A stretch of DNA of 27,522 nucleotides from an uncultured Clostridia bacterium. Lineage in GTDB: Bacteria > Bacillota > Clostridia > TANB77 > CAG-508. Every line of letters starts with the position of its first letter. Position 1 is the stretch's first letter. The DNA lies in contig CAKPOC010000004.1 of the NCBI GenBank assembly GCA_934169535.1, positions 1 to 27,522 on the forward strand, read 5' to 3'. A program made the translations under genes and the position numbers. The notes below the pieces were generated by a model, which had not been told where the DNA came from, ran no database searches, and worked only from the letters and a program-made list of their open reading frames with translations. Positions 23,205 through 27,522 of the stretch are shown here, piece after piece.

Positions 23205-23534
23205 TTACGCGATATTTTTGATAAAAATAGCAAGTTTTGAAAGTGTTTCACAACCTACTTTGATTTGTTCGTCAGAAAAATTTTCAATTAAATCTTTTGT
23301 ATTTAAAGCAATTGTACGCTCTTTTCCAAATATAAGATAATCTGCAGAAGTTCCAGTGAATTCACAAACTTTAATAATTTTGTCGATTGCAAGGCAACTA
23401 TAGCCTTTTTCTACCATTCCTAAATATTGTCCTGAAACACCAAGGACTCTTGCAAATTTTTCTTTTGTCATATGTCTTTCTTCACGGAGGGCTTTTACTC
23501 GCGCTCCCATTTCTGATGCTAAATTTTGGATCAT
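23205..23534 (-). CDS. XRE-family helix-turn-helix regulator
   Basis: A small 109-residue DNA-binding regulator. The Cro/C1-type helix-turn-helix spans about 12-66: ARVKALREERHMTKEKFARVL, then GVSGQYLGMVEKG as the recognition part. YLIFGKERT ends the domain. The C-terminal 35 residues are helical, with no sensor domain recognised. The ATG at 23534 has AAGGAA 9 nt upstream. It is divergent from the Spo0A-like regulator gene, so the shared 150-bp region is the natural place for it to act. That is inference from position, and its target is unknown. Confidence 0.85.
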   Translation of the reverse strand: MIQNLASEMGARVKALREERHMTKEKFARVLGVSGQYLGMVEKGYSCLAIDKIIKVCEFTGTSADYLIFGKERTIALNTKDLIENFSDEQIKVGCETLSKLAIFIKNIA

Positions 23535-23610
23535 AACTAAAAATTCCTTTCTTAAATTTAATATAAATATATTAAACCATTAATTGGAAAAAATAAATAA
23601 CAAAAAATAC

Positions 23611-23652
23611 TACAAATTTATGCAAAAATATGATAAAATATGATAATATAAT
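23611..23652 (+). promoter_or_regulatory. Promoter region of the Spo0A-like regulator gene
   Basis: GATAAAAT with TAAAAT at 23634-23639 is the likely -10; TATAAT at 23647-23652 is an alternative. No good -35 is seen at 17 bp (TACAAA at 23611-23616), so an activator may be needed. From 23611 the segment matches the sensor-gene promoter from 24795 without gaps at about 26 of 36 positions. Confidence 0.45.
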
Positions 23653-23685
23653 AAAAATAAGAGGAAAGGGATGTTATAACCATAA

Positions 23686-24477
23686 ATGAAGTTATTATTA
23701 GTAGAAGATAGTGAAGAGAAAACCAAAAAATTTAAAGAATTAGAAAAATCAAATCAAGATGTAAATTTTGTAGCTACGACACAGTCTTCAACAGAGGGAT
23801 TAAAATATTTAAGAAGGTTTAAACCAGAAGGAGTAATACTAGATTTAGAATTGAACAATGGAGAGGGAAGCGGATTTGATTTTTTGAATGGAATTAAAAA
23901 GATGAAATTAGACGAATTTCCTAAAATAGTTGTGACAACTAATGTATGTTCACAGACAGTTTATGATTATTTACATCAAAATAATGTAGACTTTATATTT
24001 TATAAAAAGCAACAAAGTTATTCTGAGGAAAATGTAATAAATACATTATTATTGCTTAAAGATTTTGAAAAGAAGGACGAACTTAGCAAAATTAAGGAAT
24101 TTGAAAAAGCTGACGAAGAAGAATTTAACGAAACACTAGAAGAAATGATCGAAAATGAACTTGAAACAATAGGAGTTGGAAAACATCTGATAGGATACAA
24201 GTATTTGCAAGAAGCAATAAAATATGTAGTTTTACATAAAGGAGATGCAACTCAATTACCAGTAATAAAATATTTAACAGCTCAACATAAATCTCCAGGA
24301 AGTACAATAAGTAGAAATATATCAAATGCTATTGCATATGCTTGGAAAATTTCAGCACCTGAAGAGCTTGCTAAAATTTATACATCAAGAATTGACAGAG
24401 ATGCAGGAATACCAAGACCAAACGAGTTTATTTACTTTTATGCAGAAAAGATAGAAAAAGAACTTGGAATTAAATAA
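23686..24477 (+). CDS. Spo0A-like response regulator
   Basis: A 263-residue regulator with two domains. The receiver domain (1-125) has acidic E7 and D8, phospho-acceptor D53 in VILDLEL, T84/T85 and K107, so phosphorylation looks possible. A helical linker at 126-155 is acidic. Residues 156-260 match the Spo0A DNA-binding domain: IGVGKHLIGYKYLQEAIKY, the recognition-helix region STISRNISNAIAYAW (206-220), and RPNEFIYFYAEKI near the end. Aligned by eye, Spo0A's TTASRVERAIRHAIEVAW corresponds to SPGSTISRNISNAIAYAW here. Several Arg/Glu/His positions of the recognition helix are changed, so DNA specificity may differ. It may be the organism's Spo0A or a diverged paralogue. The usual spo0A neighbour spoIVB is absent, which favours a paralogue. 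The GAGGAAAGGG ribosome site is 15 nt from the ATG, with ATG-TTA-TAA between. Confidence 0.85.
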   Translation: MKLLLVEDSEEKTKKFKELEKSNQDVNFVATTQSSTEGLKYLRRFKPEGVILDLELNNGEGSGFDFLNGIKKMKLDEFPKIVVTTNVCSQTVYDYLHQNNVDFIFYKKQQSYSEENVINTLLLLKDFEKKDELSKIKEFEKADEEEFNETLEEMIENELETIGVGKHLIGYKYLQEAIKYVVLHKGDATQLPVIKYLTAQHKSPGSTISRNISNAIAYAWKISAPEELAKIYTSRIDRDAGIPRPNEFIYFYAEKIEKELGIK

Positions 24478-24558
24478 ACAAAAATACAACTACCATAATT
24501 TAATAAAAATATATTAATTATAAAAAATAAATACAAAAGCTCAAAAAAATGAAACACC

Positions 24559-24598
24559 AAATATCATGTATGTGAAGCCACATACGTGATATTTTTTT
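24559..24598 (+). terminator. Strong terminator after the Spo0A-like gene
   Basis: AAATATCATGTATGTG (24559-24574) pairs with CACATACGTGATATTT (24579-24594) over 16 bp with one G-U pair and a 4-nt loop, then T's. It lies 81 nt after the regulator's stop, and the AT-rich gap between holds nothing recognisable. Confidence 0.9.
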
Positions 24599-24674
24599 AT
24601 TATCGTAAGGGAATTTATACAATAAGAAAAAATTAAACAGAATACGAAATAAAAAAAGAACGGTGGTGAGAGGA

Positions 24675-24719
24675 ATGAGCTTTTGGGAATGGATAAAATT
24701 ATTTTTAGGAAGAGGATAA
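24675..24719 (+). CDS. Candidate 14-residue micro-peptide
   Basis: The ORF encodes MSFWEWIKLFLGRG. GGTGGTGA (24662-24669) lies 5 nt before the ATG and AGAGGA directly abuts it, so a ribosome site is plausible. The peptide is aromatic- and hydrophobic-rich with E5, K8 and R13, compatible with a short amphipathic helix lying on a membrane. It sits alone between two strong terminators and between the Spo0A-like regulator and the GHKL sensor. A convincing promoter was not found; TATACAAT at 24616-24623 resembles a sigma-E -10 (CATACAAT). A signalling peptide or a membrane-surface microprotein would fit the context. Chance is also possible for an ORF this short. Confidence 0.35.
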   Translation: MSFWEWIKLFLGRG

Positions 24720-24735
24720 TAAAATTGTAATATTT

Positions 24736-24782
24736 AAAAATAAGTAAAATCAATTGAAATATATGATTTTACTTATTTTTTT
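24736..24782 (+). terminator. Very strong terminator after the micro-ORF
   Basis: AAAAATAAGTAAAATCA (24736-24752) and TGATTTTACTTATTTTT (24764-24780) form a perfect 17-bp stem with an 11-nt loop, followed by TT. It lies 16 nt after the micro-ORF stop and isolates the unit from the sensor gene. Confidence 0.9.
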
Positions 24783-24794
24783 ATGCAAAAGTTG

Positions 24795-24823
24795 TAGACA
24801 ATTTAGTTAAAATAAGATAAAAT
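24795..24823 (+). promoter_or_regulatory. Promoter of the GHKL sensor gene
   Basis: TAGACA (24795-24800), 17 bp, TAAAAT (24818-24823). The palindrome TTGTAGACAA (24792-24801) overlaps the -35. The leader is about 45 nt. Confidence 0.65.
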
Positions 24824-24876
24824 TTGATTATAAGGTATTAGTTTGAGTAAAAGAGAGAAGAAGGGATGTAGAAAAA

Positions 24877-26367
24877 TTGGAAGAGACACAACTGTTAATA
24901 TTTGACATTATAAAGAATGTAGTAACACACATTATATCTTTTTATATATTTTTTAAAATAAGAGATGAAGAAATATTAAAACCAAAGAAGATATTAGGAA
25001 CAATAATAAATGCAGTAATTGGAACGACAATATTTGTAACATTAAATGGAAAAATTAATTCAGAATATATCTTAATAATAGATTTTTTTGTAAATTATGC
25101 TATGGCAAATATTTTAACAGATTCTTTAAACAGAAAATCAATAGTGACAAGTATGTTAATTTCGATAGCTTTAACTAAAATAATTTATGCAATAATAACA
25201 TTTATAGTTATTTTTGCTAGTGTAATAATATTAAAGACAGCAACAGATAAGGCTATTGGAATAGAAATAATAGTGCTTATGATAACAAGTTTTGTGTGCT
25301 ATAAAATGTTTAAAATAAGAAGACTAAGCAAGGGCATGCAATTTCTAAAAGAGAAAATAAATGACGAATATTTAGACGTAATTATGATAAATGTTAGTGT
25401 AGTAGTAATTTTTGTTTATACATTATACACTTTATATGATGTAGAAGGGCTTAAAGAAGTTTCAATAATATTTGTATTTGTTGCAGTAATTATGTTTGTT
25501 ATGATAAGAAAAGTGATGAAGCTAGCTTACAGTGAACAGCAGCTGGAAAGATATTTTAAAGAAGATGAACAAATAATTGCTGAAATGACAGAGGAAAAGC
25601 AGAAAAACGAGAAAGAAAAATATGAAATAAGTAAAATAAATCATGAATTTAGCAAAAAAATAAAAGCATTAGAAGTAAAAGAAAATTTTTCTGCAAAATC
25701 AAATGTTGAATTTGGAGCAGAAAATGAAATATTAGAAAGAATAAATAATTTGTCAAATTCCTATGCAGAAAAGCTACAAGAAATAAAGGGAATAGACAAT
25801 ATTGCAAAAACGAATGTGCCTGAAATTGATAGCTCATTTAAATATATTCAAAATGAAGCTGCAAAAGCTAATATTCAATTTAATTTAGAAGTAAACTGTA
25901 GTGTTGAGAAGTTAACAAAGGATATAATTTCAAAAGATAAATTATCAACATTAATCAATGATTTGGGCACAGATGCAATAATTGCAGTAAATCATAATAG
26001 TACAAATTTTAAAAGTATTGTGGCTATAATTAATAAAAAGGATGAAGTTTATAGTTTCTCAATGGCTGACACAGGTATTGAATTTGAAATAGAAACTTTA
26101 AAGAAATTAGGAACAGAACGAATAACAACACATAAAGATGAAGGCGGTTCTGGAATAGGATTTATGACGGTATTTGAAATATTAAAGGAGACTGGCGCAA
26201 GTTTAATAATTGAAGAGAAGGGGAAAGAATCTAAAACAAATTATACAAAAAACATAATTATAAAGTTTGATGGAAAGAATCAATATAGAATTCGTACTTA
26301 CAGAGCAAAAGAAATTTTGTCGCAAATAAGAGATAATAGAGTAATAATAGAAAAATTAGATAAATAG
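24877..26367 (+). CDS. AgrC-like membrane sensor with GHKL ATPase domain
   Basis: A 496-residue sensor-type protein. Six or so membrane segments fill residues 5-212, with no large outside loop, like AgrC/ComD-type peptide-sensing kinases. A helical stalk at 213-300 contains INHEFSKKIKAL (254-265), matching the histidine box (H256). Residues 340-470 are a GHKL ATPase-like domain: LINDLGTDAIIAV (359-371) at the N-box, MADTG (396-400), and GGSGIGFMTVFEIL (423-436) at the G2 lid. The N-box asparagines appear replaced by aspartates, so ATP use is uncertain. The start is TTG 24877 behind GAAGAAGGG; no usable ATG lies upstream, because the nearby ATG at 24866 is followed by TAG. The Spo0A-like regulator upstream is its natural partner, with a similar promoter. 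Confidence 0.8.
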   Translation: MEETQLLIFDIIKNVVTHIISFYIFFKIRDEEILKPKKILGTIINAVIGTTIFVTLNGKINSEYILIIDFFVNYAMANILTDSLNRKSIVTSMLISIALTKIIYAIITFIVIFASVIILKTATDKAIGIEIIVLMITSFVCYKMFKIRRLSKGMQFLKEKINDEYLDVIMINVSVVVIFVYTLYTLYDVEGLKEVSIIFVFVAVIMFVMIRKVMKLAYSEQQLERYFKEDEQIIAEMTEEKQKNEKEKYEISKINHEFSKKIKALEVKENFSAKSNVEFGAENEILERINNLSNSYAEKLQEIKGIDNIAKTNVPEIDSSFKYIQNEAAKANIQFNLEVNCSVEKLTKDIISKDKLSTLINDLGTDAIIAVNHNSTNFKSIVAIINKKDEVYSFSMADTGIEFEIETLKKLGTERITTHKDEGGSGIGFMTVFEILKETGASLIIEEKGKESKTNYTKNIIIKFDGKNQYRIRTYRAKEILSQIRDNRVIIEKLDK

Positions 26368-26399
26368 TGTCAAAAAATAGGCTAAGGCAATATTATATA

Positions 26400-26429
26400 A
26401 TATAACACATAAGAAATTTGATGTTATAT
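26400..26429 (+). repeat. Inverted repeat in the leader of the small membrane protein gene
   Basis: ATATAACA (26400-26407) and TGTTATAT (26422-26429) are perfect inverted repeats 14 nt apart. They begin within TATAAT (26396-26401) and end 3 nt before the GGAGGTGA ribosome site. It could be an operator or an RNA hairpin controlling translation. Confidence 0.45.
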
Positions 26430-26449
26430 GATGGAGGTGACTTAAGATT

Positions 26450-26704
26450 ATGGAGCCACAAGAAATATATTGCTGTAAAGAGCCTAAAAAAGACTGCGGC
26501 AAAAGAATTAAATGCTTAGGAGTTATAGCTGTTATACTTTCAATATTATTTTTAGGAGTAATTGGAGCAATAATTGGAGCTAATATTGCTGGAACGATAT
26601 TGGGAGCTATATCTGCTGTAATAGTGTTAGCGATTGTTTTAGGAATTCTTTTAATATTATCAATAATATTGTTAATATGTAATTGCGTAAGGCGTATATG
26701 TTAA
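26450..26704 (+). CDS. Small Cys-rich two-helix membrane protein
   Basis: Family not recognised. The 84-residue protein has a short polar N-terminus with four cysteines (8, 9, 16, 22). Two long hydrophobic helices follow (about 23-43 and 48-77), joined by a tight glycine/alanine-rich turn (GAIIGANIAGTILGAISA). The C-terminal tail is NCVRRIC with cysteines 77, 79 and 84. The ribosome site GGAGGTGA is perfect, 9 nt before the ATG, so translation should be strong. A TATAAT box and an inverted repeat lie upstream and a strong terminator follows, so it is a separate unit beside the sensor gene. The glycine-rich hairpin resembles small membrane-active or pore-type proteins, but no role can be assigned. 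Confidence 0.75.
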   Translation: MEPQEIYCCKEPKKDCGKRIKCLGVIAVILSILFLGVIGAIIGANIAGTILGAISAVIVLAIVLGILLILSIILLICNCVRRIC

Positions 26705-26708
26705 CTTT

Positions 26709-26743
26709 AAAACTCTATGGCAATTGAGCCATAGAGTTTTTTG
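26709..26743 (+). terminator. Strong terminator after the small membrane protein gene
   Basis: AAAACTCTATGGC (26709-26721) and GCCATAGAGTTTT (26728-26740) form a perfect 13-bp stem with loop AATTGA, continuing into TTT. It starts 4 nt after the stop. Confidence 0.93.
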
Positions 26744-26767
26744 TCGACTTTTGACGCACGATTTTAC

Positions 26768-26795
26768 TTGCTTTTATTGGTAAATATTATATAAT
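26768..26795 (+). promoter_or_regulatory. Promoter of the Rpn-type nuclease gene
   Basis: TTGCTT (26768-26773), 16 bp, perfect TATAAT (26790-26795). A leader of about 115 nt follows. It contains TGCCA/TGGCA with flanking AAATTTT/AAAATTT pairing (about 26816-26863), and ATAGC/GCTAT near 26881-26895, just before the GGAGGG ribosome site. Confidence 0.6.
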
Positions 26796-26914
26796 AGACA
26801 GTACAGTTATTTCATAAATTTTTTTCAATCTGCCAATTTTCTGGCAAAAATTTCAGTTTAAACTTTAAAATAACTAAAACATAGCAAAGGCTATTTTTCG
26901 AGGAGGGATTTTTT

Positions 26915-27522
26915 ATGCAAGAAAACCAAAAAAGCATTCTACTACCGAAAAATGATGTAGTGTTTAAAGCACTATTTTCAAGAGGAAAACCAAAGATAAC
27001 ACAAGCAATGTTAGAGGCAATATTAAACATAAAAATAGACAAGCTTGAACTAGATAATAGCACCGATTTACTTAATGATAATAAAGATGATAAAAACGGA
27101 AGACTAGATTTACGAGCAATAATAAATGGAGATACAGAATGCGATATAGAAGTACAGCTTGCAACACATGAAAGTATGGCAGAAAGATTTTTATATTATT
27201 GGGCAAAAATGTATACTGCAAATCTGAAGATTGGGGATGATTATAAAGATTTAAGAAAAACAATATGTGTAATAATATTAGACGATAAATTTCCCCAAAC
27301 CAAAAACATAAAAAAGCCGCAAACAGTGTGGAAGATAATGGAGAAAGAAGAGCCAAAACTAATGTTGACAGATTATTTAGAGATTGCTATAATAGAAGTG
27401 CCAAAAGCAGTAAAGGAATATAAGGAAAACTCAAAAAATGAGCTGCTACAATGGATGATGTTTTTGGATAATCCAGAGAATAAGGAGGTAACTCAAATAA
27501 TGCTTGAAAATAAAGATATAAA
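26915..27522 (+). CDS. Rpn-family recombination-promoting nuclease / PD-(D/E)XK transposase-like protein (partial)
   Basis: The first 202 codons are visible and the frame is still open at the window edge. LPKNDVVFKALF (11-22) is the conserved opening of this family. The nuclease core continues with RLDLRAIINGDTECDIEVQ, in which D plus E-V-Q fit the PD-(D/E)XK active site, then SMAERFLYYWAKMYTANL. The later 'YKENSKNELLQWMMFLDNPEN' region is also typical; it is quoted here as two linked blocks, YKENSKNELL and QWMMFLDNPEN. Family members promote RecA-independent recombination or are annotated as transposases, and are often multicopy. GAGGAGGG lies about 7 nt before the ATG. No terminal repeats are visible in the window. 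Confidence 0.85.
   Translation, partial: MQENQKSILLPKNDVVFKALFSRGKPKITQAMLEAILNIKIDKLELDNSTDLLNDNKDDKNGRLDLRAIINGDTECDIEVQLATHESMAERFLYYWAKMYTANLKIGDDYKDLRKTICVIILDDKFPQTKNIKKPQTVWKIMEKEEPKLMLTDYLEIAIIEVPKAVKEYKENSKNELLQWMMFLDNPENKEVTQIMLENKDI

Noticed and set aside
24541..24753. 70-codon minus-strand ORF in the regulator-sensor gap
   Set aside because: It runs through two strong terminator hairpins and its product is Ile/Phe/Tyr-rich with no recognisable motif; the AT-rich composition explains the open frame.
1..27522. tRNA, rRNA, CRISPR array, known metabolite riboswitch, prophage or complete insertion sequence
   Set aside because: No cloverleaf with conserved T-loop, no rRNA stretch, no regularly spaced direct repeats, no phage gene cluster and no terminal repeats were seen; the gaps between genes are mostly under 200 nt.

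Overview
The window looks like chromosomal DNA from a low-GC (roughly 30% G+C by eye), Gram-positive, spore-forming Clostridia-type bacterium. The evidence is strong AT bias, near-consensus sigma-A promoters and GGAGG ribosome sites, many U-tailed hairpin terminators, a sigma-K gene, a Spo0A-type response regulator, and gene neighbourhoods typical of Firmicutes (rpsO-pnp, cmk-plsC-S1 protein, trmR-trhP). There are 23 protein genes supported well enough to list: 20 apparently complete, one short candidate peptide gene, and two cut by the window edges. I saw no rRNA, tRNA, CRISPR array, prophage or complete insertion sequence. All genes are on the + strand except mscL, a DUF368/popT gene and a small XRE regulator.

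Layout. 1-4380: tail of an unidentified gene, D-lactate dehydrogenase, a secreted/membrane DUF5684-type protein, convergent mscL with a zinc-ribbon tail, then pyruvate kinase. 4381-5635: a membrane-anchored protein with a formylglycine-generating-enzyme-like (FGE) fold. 5640-16790: a housekeeping stretch with rpsO, pnp, a membrane glycosyltransferase, a P-loop/Asp23-like fusion, cmk, plsC, a four-domain S1 protein behind a perfect TTGACA-N17-TATAAT promoter, typA, and the wobble-uridine modification pair trmR-trhP. 16852-18440: a DUF368 (PopT-type) lipid-carrier transporter divergent from sigK. 18506-23126: an envelope glycolipid locus with GT8, a GT8-acyltransferase fusion, a second acyltransferase and an LPG-flippase-type membrane protein. 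23205-26704: a signalling region with an XRE regulator, a Spo0A-like response regulator, an AgrC-like GHKL sensor protein and a small Cys-rich membrane protein. 26744-27522: promoter, leader and 5' part of an Rpn/PD-(D/E)XK nuclease gene.

The only gene-poor stretch longer than 300 bases is 24478-24876, and it is structured. It holds a 16-bp terminator, a 14-codon ORF behind a G-rich ribosome site, a perfect 17-bp terminator, and the promoter of the sensor gene. The response-regulator and sensor promoters share about 26 of 36 positions without a gap, so the two genes are probably co-regulated.

The best candidates for undescribed biology are (1) this Spo0A-like regulator / GHKL sensor / micro-ORF region and (2) the two-domain GT8-acyltransferase with its neighbouring acyltransferase and flippase-like protein. 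Functions are assigned from motifs read by eye; no database search was run.
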